A DNA stretch of 46,573 nt from Prosthecobacter sp. (lineage in GTDB: Bacteria; Verrucomicrobiota; Verrucomicrobiia; Verrucomicrobiales; Verrucomicrobiaceae), in assembly GCA_019186985.1 (NCBI GenBank), contig JABARQ010000040.1, forward strand, positions 1 through 46,573, written 5' to 3'. A program made the position numbers and the translations under genes. Position 1 is the first letter of the stretch. The number at the start of each line of letters is the position of its first letter. Below, in pieces: positions 36,301 to 43,564 of this stretch. The notes beneath the pieces are model-generated. The model was not told the DNA's origin, did no database searches, and saw only the letters and a program-made list of their open reading frames with translations.

Positions 36301-39300
36301 GGCGAATCCTGCACCACCGCTGAGGTCATCGATGAACAGGGTGCCGCACAGCGGTTTCTGCTGGATGGCGGGATCTGGCGTCACGATGGACAGGAAAGCC
36401 GGGACATGAAGGGATTCATGAACCAGCTCGAAGCCCGTTTTGGCGTCGAGAAAACGGTCACGTTGAACGGGATGACCTTTGACGTCCCCATGATTCACTC
36501 CATCCGTTACCGGAAGAAATTTGGAACGGTCTGTGATTACGAGTTTATCGACCCCTCCATGCTCGTCCAGGTCTGCAATGCGGACCGCATCAGGCTGAAG
36601 GGGGGCAACACAGCCTGTGTTTACGCACGTCTGAAGACCGTCACGGATCGAAACGGCGACCGGCTTGCCTTCTCCTACGATTTCCCTGATACCCTCATCC
36701 CCACGCGGATTCATGATCCGGCAAGGCCCGGTCGCCAGATGATCGTTCAGCAGCAGGACGGTTTTGTCACCGCCGTGCGAGGGCCGGCCGGTGATCTGAC
36801 AACCTATGGCTATGGCCCGGTGTCCGCCGAAGGGGATGCAGGCATGTCAGCGACATGCCTGAGGTCCGTCTCCAGGAATTTCAATGAGGATGAATCTGAG
36901 GCGGCTGAAGTGGTTCGCTACGATTACAGGCTTCTCAGGACCCATGTGGCCGACGAAAGGGCCACTGCCCAGTTTCCGAACCCTCCCGGGGAGCCCCTTC
37001 CCGTCAATCATTCCAACCTGGAGCTTTCGTCGATTGTCGATGAGCGTGGCCATGTCCATGAGTTTGCCCACGCTTCCAATGTCGTGGTCAGCTCGACCGA
37101 TGGCAGGATTGAATACGGCAGACCCATGAAGCTGGTGTCGGTCACCCTGCCCGTCATCGGAACGACTCGGATTCAGGTGCAGGATTCCGTCGGAGAAGGC
37201 GGGATGCTCGACCTGTCAAACATCCGCAGGGTCATCATCAACCCTGCAGGCAGTCCGGCAGGCTCACGTCCTTATGAATATACCTTCAAACGTGCGGAAC
37301 CCATTCCTCTGGCAGGCCTGACCAGCAATGAGAACAGCGTGACCATCGGCTACAAGGAAATGCAGATCACGGCTCCAGACGGGGTCTCTGAAACCTACTG
37401 CTACGATGGCGTCGAGGCAGCTGATCCCGCAGACAGGCGTACGCTGTTCAGCATGCTGCTGACCTGTGTGAAGGACCGCAGTCAAAACCTCACGAGGTTT
37501 GCCTACGCTGACAGGCCGGTGCTTGAACTGGCTGGACAGGCGCCGGTGACGCTGCCGTTTCCCTTCGATGATCCTACAACGGAAACCACGATGCTGGAAG
37601 GCCGGGTGATCACCAAGACCATGACCTACGACACTTCCAGCCGGGTGATGAAGAGCATCACCGTTCAGACAGGCTCTGGAGTTTTGGAAAAAATCAAGAC
37701 GGACAACGTCATTGATTCCAGAGGGCGCCGCACTTCGGAAACGGTGGCCGCCTTGGCCGGCTCCGGCATTCCTGGGGGACGTCGGACCACCTGGCAGCAT
37801 GCTCACCCCGTGTTTCCAGGATTCATCACCCAGGAGGTGGTCAGTCCCCTCAGCCCCGTGCCCGAGGTTCCTCCAGTGGTCAGATACCGGAAGACCGGCC
37901 CTGCTGACGGTCTTCAGGAACAATGGAATGTCGTGCGTGAAACCGTGGACATGGACGGTCAGTCCTCCACCACGACGACCTGGCGTGACTACAGCGGCAG
38001 CAAGCTCATGGTGCGTGACCCCCGCGGACATGTGACACGCTTTGAATACGATGGTTGTCATCGTCTGGTGAAAGTCATCCACCCCGATGACAGCTTCAGG
38101 ACGCTTGCTTACGATCCTCATGGCAACCTGGTGCTCGAAACGGATGAGCTTGGCACCTCAACCTTCCATGAATACGATGCCCTGAACCGCTGCATCAAGA
38201 CCACCCTTGACCTGAATGGCAACGGCAGGCCCGACGGCCGCTATTCAACCGCACGGCCGGCTTCGATCGTGTTGGAGGAGCTGTCGTCTTATGACGGCGA
38301 CCTGGTCACGGAGACGGCCTACAACCGGTTCAACCTTCCTGAATCCGTCACCGACACGAATGGCGTCATCACCAGGATGGAGTACGACATCCTGGGACGC
38401 CTGGTCCAGAAGACCCGAAACTGGCGGCTCTCCCCAAATCCTGCGGATCCCCCTCAGGTGACGCGTTATGAATACAAGGTTGATGGGGTCAATCGTTCCC
38501 GCGAGGCAGGCGGCTCCGTCTTTGACATGAGCGGCTTCAAGCCCGTGCAGGTGACGGATCCCCGGGGTTATGTGACCCGTTATGAATACGACTCCCTGCA
38601 CCGCCAGGTCCGTGAATTGCGCCCGGATTCCAGCATCATCCACAAGGCTTATGATGACCTGGGGCGGGTGGTCCGGGTCACCGAGCCCTGTGCTGCCAAT
38701 GCCTCGGCGGCCTTCATGAGCTATGGGGCCGTCCTGACCGACTATGATGCCATGGGAAACCCCTGGCGGGTGACCTTTCCAGGCGGCACCACGACGGAAA
38801 GTCATTGCACGCCCCTTGGCAGGCCTTGGAAGACCAAGGACGAGGCCGGCCTCTGGACCTACATCACGCACAATGCCGCAGGCCTGCCAACGCAGACGCA
38901 GCTACGCGTCAGCAGCAGCACGCCGGCCCTCAATCCCGTCACAAGCCTGCTGTATGATCTGTCCGGCAACCCGACGCTGGCGACGGATCCCCTCGGGCGC
39001 AAGACACGAACCCACCACGATGAGCGGAACCGCCCCGTCGGTGTCATCCTTCCTCCCGTGTTGAATGTGTCGGCTGCCGATTCGACGCTGACCTCTCCAG
39101 TGACGCAGACTCGCTATGACGCGGCCGGTCGCGTGAAAGAGGTGGTGGATCCCCAGGGGGCCATCACCCGGAGCCTTTATGACCGTGCCGGCCGGGTGGT
39201 CGTCCGCATCGACGCCTTGAACCAGCGCACGCTGCTCACCTATGACCCTTCAGGGAATGTCCTGACGCAGGTCAACGCCCTCGGCCAGACCACCACCAAC

Positions 39301-41907
39301 ACTTACAGTTCCCTCGGCTTTCTGGTTCGCACGGAGGATCCCGAAAAAGGGGTCTGCCAGTTCACCTGCGACACCGTTGGCAACCGTCTGGCCGTCCAGG
39401 ACGGCAACGGCAACATCACGCGCTTCGCCTATGACGCCTTTGGCCGCATGACGGAACAGCGTTTTCCAGACAACAAGACCCTGACTTGCTCCTACCTGAC
39501 GCCAGCCGTGGGAACGAGCATCCCCGCCAACTATCTCGACAAGGCCTCGCAAACGGACCCTTCGGGTTACAGGACGCTCTTCACCTACGACAGGCGGCAT
39601 CGTTTCACCAAGTCTTCCCGGCAGGCTGTGGCTGGCAGCTCGGAGGCCTATGTCCTGGAGTCAGCCCGTGTCTATGATGCCGCCGGCCGGCTGCTGACCG
39701 TGACTGACAAGTCCCACGGGGCTGCCGCCGGTGCCTCCATCACCGCCACCTCCGCCGTCACCCTGACCACCTCCTACACTTATGACCTCCAGGGAAGGGT
39801 CCTCTCCGAAACCTGCCTGGGCCAGAAGCATGAATACAGGTATGACCTGGCTGGCAACCGGGTTCAGGCCACCCTCAAAGGCGGGGCGCTGACCAGGGTT
39901 CTCACGACACTTTACGACAACCTCAACCGACCTCTCTCCCTGACAGACAACAACGGCACCGCCACAATCCCGGGCGATGACCGTGTGACTTCCTATGGTT
40001 ACGATCTCGCGGGCAGGGCGGTCAGACTCATCCAGGCCAACGGAATGGTGACCACCAATGAGTATGATTTGCTGGGGCGCCTCAAAAGTCGTAGTTTGAA
40101 GTCAGGCGCAAACGCCGTGAACCTTGCGACGTTTTCATGGAGTCATGACGCCCTTGGCAACGTGCTCAGGCAGGACGAGTCCTGGCTGCGATCCCCTTCA
40201 CGCCAGCGAACCACCACCATGAGCTACGACGCCACCAGCCGCCTGACCCGCGAGCTCGTTGCCGAGACGGGCAGCCCTGAAACGGTGACATCCTATGTTT
40301 ACGACCTCGCCGGCAACCGCATTCAGAAGGCAGTCACCGGCGGCGCTGCCCCCGGCGTGTGGACAAGCACCTACAACGCCAGCAACCAGCTGATCCGTGT
40401 TGTCAAAACGCTCAACGGTGCGGGGCTAGAAACCGTGGAATATGCCTACGATGACAACGGCAACCGCGTCAGCAGCAGTCGCCGGGCCGGGTCGGGTGCC
40501 ACCCAGCTGACACGCTGGCGGTGGAACGCCTGGAACCAGCTGATGGGGGTGCAGCTCGCCGACGGCCGTGCCTGGACCTACACCTATGACTACCGGATGA
40601 GAAGGGTGGGCGTGGGCCAGGACAATGTCGGCGGCCTGCCTGCCAGGCACACCGGAGTGGTGTTCAGCGGAGGTTTGAGCGTGGCGGAGTTCGAACGGGC
40701 GGCCAACACGGCGATTGGTGCCAGCACGCAGCCTTCGGTGCAGTACATCCGGGGAGTGGACATGGGCGGGGGAGTCGGCGGCCTGCTGCAGACACTGCGC
40801 AACCCGGTGAACACGAGTGGACTGCCGGTGGCGCCTGCCGCAACGCGTCCGGCGGTGTTGCGCTACAACCTGAGCAACGGGCGGGGGGACATCGTGGCGC
40901 AGGCGGACAGCGCCGGAGCGCTGACCTGGACGGCGAGCTACGAGGCGTACGGGAAGCGGACGAAGGAGACGGGGGCGAACGCGGACAAGCAGAGGGCGAA
41001 CAGCAAGGACGAAGACCCGACGGGGCTGCTGAACGAAGGGTTCCGGTACCGGGACCTGGAGACAGGCGTGTGGCTCAGCCGCGACCCCGCCGGATTCGTG
41101 GACGGCCCCAACCTCTATGCCTATGTCAGACAGAATCCTTGGACGTTCTGGGACCCCGATGGTCTGGCTATTAATGAGAAAGGTCGAGATCGTGATGAGA
41201 ACGGTAAATGGAATCCAAACGCTCGACTGTTCAAGGTAACGGGTGATCCCAAAACAGGTGAGGTCACCAAAAGAGAACTCGTAACCAGTGCCAAGGACAT
41301 CAAAACGAAGAATGCTACCATTTGGGTCAACGGCATGGCCAACAACGAAAAGAATGCTGCCGAATTGGGTCTCTTCCATACTGGAAAATCAGAATTCTAT
41401 ATGGTGCATAACCCTTCGAACGGAGGCTTGTCAGACCTCGGAGAGTGCTCGCTACAAAAGCTGAACCTAAGAACTAAGGTGGCTGATTCTACTCGCGACA
41501 TCTTGAGGCAGTTTGACCTGAAGACGGCAAACGTAACTGCACACAGTCAGGGAACTATGATCCTGAACAGTGCTCTTTCCGATCTCAGGAAAGAAGGCAA
41601 GGATATGAGAGGCATGAACATCACCTATCACGGAGCCGCCGCGAACGTCATGCTTTCCAAACGTCTTGCGGGTCAAATCGGTGCCAACATCAACGTGTTC
41701 AAAGGGCACGCACTAGACCCGGTTCACAACTTGGTAGGAATGAACACACTGAATCCTCTCAGACTGGCAGGGTCATTGGTTGCCAGCCCTCTTATCTTTC
41801 GAGGTGATCGGGACCTAAGTCCACATTCAAAAGTGGAAGGACAGGCTCAAAGACTCAGCCCTGCATTCCAAAGCCCCATTTTCCACCCGCTTGTTCCTTC
41901 ACATTAA
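33391..41907 (+). CDS. Rhs polymorphic toxin with thrombospondin-3 repeats and an alpha/beta-hydrolase-like C-terminal tip
   Basis: 2,838 residues from the ATG at 33391 (a TTG one codon earlier is ignored; GAGG lies just upstream). An N-terminal hydrophobic stretch (LAAFMQLTASVCMILQPVPL) suggests export. About 17 thrombospondin-3-type calcium repeats (DTDGDGLSDGDE, DIDGDGILNFWD and variants) fill residues about 37-574. A linker without clear homology leads to FGPGWSSNLGAHIKF (about 955), the usual entry to an Rhs shell, then RHS/YD repeats (YDxxGRL, YDLAGNRV) to about 2537. The core reads FRYRDLETGVWLSRDPAG and ends DPDGL (2588-2592); DPAG and DPDG are 19 residues apart, as in self-cleaving Rhs cores. 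The remaining 246 residues are a variable tip of much lower GC. No PAAR, VgrG or other type VI gene is nearby, so the export route is unknown. Confidence 0.88.
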   Translation: MNKHPSALAPFRSRLAAFMQLTASVCMILQPVPLRSTWLDTNADGTADTWHNEMTGSARNLVSLDSESTDIDGDNATNEEERNYGSDPFVFDTDGDGLSDGDEIHLAIQQRGKNYSLTAWDSDGNGTSDFDDLHDCVTVTYLGGNLPGFPHASYSDYDGDGIKNPFDSHPLDPTNNDEDLDGIPNENDPAPNDRLNVSTANCREWASDALGDIDGDGILNFWDSTPDDAVNPVAPVDQDADDDGIADSLDPAPLDAMNRSTVNWISWYSDALGDIDGDTFLNFADPDPYQPPPAKDDDQDGLNAEEEVAWGTSDHDPDSDHDGLTDHEEVHIYGTIPTNSHHLSQLAGMGDLYNDWELVDQSDQDGDLLPDRVEIHYAHYGLNPADPLDALRDIDQNGLSNLTQYQMGVALDSDMKRYDTDGDGMSDVFEDHHHLNKHDFADAVEDPDQDGVLNYEEKALVLDPRMSDTLGQGGALGDLFQLMLSLCYPAGGEPVDQDHDQNGIPDWADGLLSDNQPSQNAFFFKRQEPGDLDGDGMPDLWEYRYGRWKFSNGLDLRTNDSHLNNDGDAWDNIQEHETWRNPLISEGHPSAPGSWLLATDPYLNPASPPPIRLRDVAPLPTSTSGRFSFVEASSPDGGDAGSNEVIWEVASYDQSQKKFFEGESAVSRMRGLFGPGSFVRVESDDLYDFCRPASPIEGVNFSDPDEVIKCDCHHGESNFFDAVNRRNRCFWDSPSDEVGPPGYPGWSWCTNEDLGLYNGIVYYYSPSNLPCSVFQSNYFTGWAGIRIRTEAPAESDIVKTITVRSESPEEGYNEFSCELIIYQGDTMSDVLDMGFFRSAESGGWLEMEADDDSSPEGEPASLSVNDAAGPRYRKVGLNGIPIPDAKPQVQNENGEEDEETYIDAFSAQLRHAVTDVYAADAACLLPLMVRRDVMSDAWNDRHGLRPSERPCQPFGPGWSSNLGAHIKFSLGESCTTAEVIDEQGAAQRFLLDGGIWRHDGQESRDMKGFMNQLEARFGVEKTVTLNGMTFDVPMIHSIRYRKKFGTVCDYEFIDPSMLVQVCNADRIRLKGGNTACVYARLKTVTDRNGDRLAFSYDFPDTLIPTRIHDPARPGRQMIVQQQDGFVTAVRGPAGDLTTYGYGPVSAEGDAGMSATCLRSVSRNFNEDESEAAEVVRYDYRLLRTHVADERATAQFPNPPGEPLPVNHSNLELSSIVDERGHVHEFAHASNVVVSSTDGRIEYGRPMKLVSVTLPVIGTTRIQVQDSVGEGGMLDLSNIRRVIINPAGSPAGSRPYEYTFKRAEPIPLAGLTSNENSVTIGYKEMQITAPDGVSETYCYDGVEAADPADRRTLFSMLLTCVKDRSQNLTRFAYADRPVLELAGQAPVTLPFPFDDPTTETTMLEGRVITKTMTYDTSSRVMKSITVQTGSGVLEKIKTDNVIDSRGRRTSETVAALAGSGIPGGRRTTWQHAHPVFPGFITQEVVSPLSPVPEVPPVVRYRKTGPADGLQEQWNVVRETVDMDGQSSTTTTWRDYSGSKLMVRDPRGHVTRFEYDGCHRLVKVIHPDDSFRTLAYDPHGNLVLETDELGTSTFHEYDALNRCIKTTLDLNGNGRPDGRYSTARPASIVLEELSSYDGDLVTETAYNRFNLPESVTDTNGVITRMEYDILGRLVQKTRNWRLSPNPADPPQVTRYEYKVDGVNRSREAGGSVFDMSGFKPVQVTDPRGYVTRYEYDSLHRQVRELRPDSSIIHKAYDDLGRVVRVTEPCAANASAAFMSYGAVLTDYDAMGNPWRVTFPGGTTTESHCTPLGRPWKTKDEAGLWTYITHNAAGLPTQTQLRVSSSTPALNPVTSLLYDLSGNPTLATDPLGRKTRTHHDERNRPVGVILPPVLNVSAADSTLTSPVTQTRYDAAGRVKEVVDPQGAITRSLYDRAGRVVVRIDALNQRTLLTYDPSGNVLTQVNALGQTTTNTYSSLGFLVRTEDPEKGVCQFTCDTVGNRLAVQDGNGNITRFAYDAFGRMTEQRFPDNKTLTCSYLTPAVGTSIPANYLDKASQTDPSGYRTLFTYDRRHRFTKSSRQAVAGSSEAYVLESARVYDAAGRLLTVTDKSHGAAAGASITATSAVTLTTSYTYDLQGRVLSETCLGQKHEYRYDLAGNRVQATLKGGALTRVLTTLYDNLNRPLSLTDNNGTATIPGDDRVTSYGYDLAGRAVRLIQANGMVTTNEYDLLGRLKSRSLKSGANAVNLATFSWSHDALGNVLRQDESWLRSPSRQRTTTMSYDATSRLTRELVAETGSPETVTSYVYDLAGNRIQKAVTGGAAPGVWTSTYNASNQLIRVVKTLNGAGLETVEYAYDDNGNRVSSSRRAGSGATQLTRWRWNAWNQLMGVQLADGRAWTYTYDYRMRRVGVGQDNVGGLPARHTGVVFSGGLSVAEFERAANTAIGASTQPSVQYIRGVDMGGGVGGLLQTLRNPVNTSGLPVAPAATRPAVLRYNLSNGRGDIVAQADSAGALTWTASYEAYGKRTKETGANADKQRANSKDEDPTGLLNEGFRYRDLETGVWLSRDPAGFVDGPNLYAYVRQNPWTFWDPDGLAINEKGRDRDENGKWNPNARLFKVTGDPKTGEVTKRELVTSAKDIKTKNATIWVNGMANNEKNAAELGLFHTGKSEFYMVHNPSNGGLSDLGECSLQKLNLRTKVADSTRDILRQFDLKTANVTAHSQGTMILNSALSDLRKEGKDMRGMNITYHGAAANVMLSKRLAGQIGANINVFKGHALDPVHNLVGMNTLNPLRLAGSLVASPLIFRGDRDLSPHSKVEGQAQRLSPAFQSPIFHPLVPSH
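33500..35110 (+). repeat. Thrombospondin type 3-like calcium-binding repeats
   Basis: About 17 units of DxDxDGxxD/N form, for example DTNADGTADTW, DYDGDGIKNPFD, DQDADDDGIADSLDP, DIDQNGLSNLTQ and DLDGDGMPDLWE, spaced irregularly over roughly 540 residues. Repeats of this kind bind many calcium ions and make a stiff, protease-resistant stalk, as known from thrombospondins and OmpA-linked TSP3 proteins. Here they would project the Rhs shell from the cell. Confidence 0.85.
41167..41904 (+). other. Rhs C-terminal toxin tip, predicted lipase/esterase-type
   Basis: The segment after DPDGL begins AINEKGRDRDENGKW and runs 246 residues. VTAHSQGTMIL gives a nucleophile elbow with Ser2719 (AHSQG, a variant of GxSxG). 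HALDPVHNLVG supplies a candidate acid Asp2776, and LSPHSKVEG a candidate His2812, in the order Ser-Asp-His expected of alpha/beta hydrolases. Base composition drops from very GC-rich in the preceding core to roughly half GC, as in exchanged Rhs tips. Lipase-type activity on target membranes is inference; a nuclease is unlikely because no HxH, HNH or His-Asp nuclease motif was found. Confidence 0.65.
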
Positions 41908-41919
41908 ACTCTAAAGCTT

Positions 41920-42330
41920 ATGTCCAAACTGCTCTTTTCACTATGTATAGCCTCAGTGATGCTAGCTAGCTGCTCATACCAAAAAGATGTGTCCAATGAG
42001 CCTCGCTTCAAAGGTCTTGTTGCCAAGAAAGTTAAAACTAAGGCTGAACTGAGGCTTTATGGGTTCGGCTATCAAACAAGCAGTGGCTCCCTTTTTGATC
42101 TGACTACAACCGACCGAGGTAAGACAAATTTGATCGGCTTTGTTTCCAGCGGTCATCCTGTGAAACTGACGCGGATAACCCAGCATCACGATATTGGAAT
42201 CACATGGGAGCAGCTACAAGGTGAGATCAATTTCAAGGGGGAAACCTACCTGTTCGCATTCGAGTTGGGGACCTCCGCATATCCAGATAAATGGCGACGA
42301 ATCTTTGAAGCATTCGAGCCCATTAACTGA
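41920..42330 (+). CDS. Small lipoprotein, candidate immunity protein for the Rhs tip
   Basis: 136 residues. A lipoprotein signal peptide (MSKLLFSLCIASVMLASC) ends in a clear lipobox LASC with Cys18. The mature protein is short and without recognised domains (segments such as LYGFGYQTSSGSLFDLTT and DIGITWEQLQGEINFKG). It starts 12 bases after the Rhs stop, on the same strand and with the same lowered GC, exactly where immunity genes of Rhs toxins lie. Immunity proteins against antibacterial phospholipases are often periplasmic lipoproteins, which fits the predicted hydrolase tip. No Shine-Dalgarno sequence is visible, consistent with coupling to the upstream gene. The immunity role is inferred from context only. 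Confidence 0.65.
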   Translation: MSKLLFSLCIASVMLASCSYQKDVSNEPRFKGLVAKKVKTKAELRLYGFGYQTSSGSLFDLTTTDRGKTNLIGFVSSGHPVKLTRITQHHDIGITWEQLQGEINFKGETYLFAFELGTSAYPDKWRRIFEAFEPIN

Positions 42331-42361
42331 AGGAGAAACGGATGCACCTGCTGGAAATCAA

Positions 42362-42640
42362 CCCCAGCTCGTCGCTGCGCTCCTCGGCTCCGCACCGTTG
42401 CCAGCCGCTGTGATGCTCCGCCCGCTCCCGCCCCTGCCGCAAAGGAGTGTGCTCGTCATCCTTGCAGCTCCGCACCAACTGTAAAAGCCCGCCCTTCCAG
42501 TGTGCTCGGCAAAGCCTCGCAGCTCCGCACCAGCCAAGCGGTAACCACGACACAATGCGTAGTATAGTGCAGCAGGCCGCCAACCGGCCAAAGCGCCGGG
42601 ACCCGGCGGCCTGCTGTGCGCTCGCGGAGCCTCGCCACTA
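42362..42640. repeat. Interspersed repeat, copy R1
   Basis: Shares several blocks with R2 (43148-43461): a CCCCAnCTCGTC start, GCTCCTCGGCTCCGCAC followed by GTTGCCAGCCG, TGATGCTCCGCCCGC, GGAGTGTGCTC, GGTAACCACGACACA followed by TGCG, GCAGCAGGCC, and a CTCGCCACTA end. The internal part between the third and fifth blocks is diverged. It fills most of the 455-base gap after the lipoprotein gene. No convincing gene is encoded; the short minus-strand frames across it look like translation of the repeat. The rest of the gap (42641-42785) is AT-rich and shows no feature. Confidence 0.7.
42570..42616. other. Perfect 12-bp inverted repeat inside R1
   Basis: CAGCAGGCCGCC at 42570-42581 is the exact reverse complement of GGCGGCCTGCTG at 42605-42616, separated by 23 bases, so either strand can form a stable hairpin. 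The equivalent position in R2 (43385-43394 with 43426-43435) keeps a 10-bp stem with one mismatch. There is no U-tract, so a simple intrinsic terminator is not supported; a structured DNA or RNA end of the repeat is more likely. Confidence 0.65.
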
Positions 42641-42785
42641 TATCGATGGTTGACTGAAATTTATTCTGCTCCTCTTTTTGAGCTCCTTGGCGGATAAGCT
42701 CGATTCAGCCACTGAGAAGAATGAGAAAATGAAATGACTTCGCGCATGATGGCTACCATTTATCCCCGGGGGAGAGCTTGCGATT

Positions 42786-43127
42786 TTGAGCGCGCTTCTT
42801 TGGCTTTTTTTCACAGTTCTAGCATCACTCTCTTTGTTGATTGGCTGTGCTGGGGTGTTTGCATATTTTATTGGAAACTCGCTCGCCATTAAAACTCTGA
42901 ATCTAGCCAACTGGTTTGCGATTGCTGCGATGCTTATTCTTACACTGGAAACTTGCTCGGTTGGATGGGATGCGTTTTTCCTGCTGGACGACAGAGCCTA
43001 TTTTTTGGAACAGTTTCCTGCTAATTTCAAAAGAGCCGGTGCAAATCTAATCTCGTTTGGGCTTTCGCTTCCACTCTACTTCACGGCCAAAAGACAAGCC
43101 TCTCATGTTCACCAAGCCAATGAATAG
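42786..43127 (+). CDS. Small membrane protein of unknown function
   Basis: 113 residues from a TTG at 42786, supported by GGAGAG at 42771-42776 nine bases upstream; a later in-frame ATG would remove the first helix. Three hydrophobic segments are visible: WLFFTVLASLSLLIGCAGVF near the start, NWFAIAAMLILTLETCSVGW in the middle and LISFGLSLPLYF near the end, with a short polar C-terminus. No family was recognised. It lies between repeats R1 and R2, has the same low GC as the Rhs tip, and could be a second or orphan immunity protein of the island; that is speculation. The unusual start codon and lack of homology keep confidence moderate. Confidence 0.5.
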   Translation: MSALLWLFFTVLASLSLLIGCAGVFAYFIGNSLAIKTLNLANWFAIAAMLILTLETCSVGWDAFFLLDDRAYFLEQFPANFKRAGANLISFGLSLPLYFTAKRQASHVHQANE

Positions 43128-43147
43128 CTCTCAAGGTAAATGTGCTT

Positions 43148-43461
43148 CCCCAACTCGTCACCCGCAAGTGGGCTCCTCGGCTCCGCACTGTTGCCAGCCG
43201 TGATGATGCTCCGCCCGCGCCTGCCGCTGGGGAGTGTGCTCCTGATCGGCGCAGGTTGACTCGTTCGCTGTGCTCATCTCGCCCTTCGGGCAACTCGTTC
43301 CTCGTTGTCTATCTCGGCTCGTGCCTCGCCCTCCGATTCGCGCCCGCCGTGTGGTAACCACGACACATTGCGTTGTATAATGCAGCAGGCCACCACTCTT
43401 CTGCGACGAGCCTTCGGAGGGGTCCGGTTGCCTGCTTCGCACTCATGGAATCTCGCCACTA
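43148..43461. repeat. Interspersed repeat, copy R2
   Basis: Second copy of the element described at 42362-42640. It follows the small membrane protein gene by 20 bases, just as R1 follows the lipoprotein gene by 31. R2 carries an extra internal stretch with a GCCC-TTCG-GGGC-like hairpin near 43281-43290 and several CTCG-rich words. No gene is supported in 43128-43564; the remainder (43462-43564) shows nothing recognisable. Confidence 0.7.
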
Positions 43462-43564
43462 AAACCGTCATTGTGTGTAGACACCTCGTTTCCGGTATCA
43501 GGAGGCTGTGTTTGTTCCTCAAATGCGGCGAAGCTGCAAAACCTCGATTGCTTGGCGAGCCCTT

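Noticed and set aside
41167..41907. Rhs tip as a nuclease toxin
   Set aside because: No HNH, EndoU, GIY-YIG or other nuclease signature was seen, whereas a hydrolase elbow and ordered triad candidates are present.
42362..43461. R1 and R2 as integron attC sites
   Set aside because: The hairpin and gene-repeat-gene order are suggestive, but no paired GTTRRRY and RYYYAAC core sites border the hairpins and no integrase gene is in the window.
42323..43522. Several overlapping 60-95-codon frames on both strands in the repeat regions
   Set aside because: They share peptides such as EHTP.RQ and LLHYTT because the DNA is repeated; they have no start context, and frames differ between copies in length and ends.
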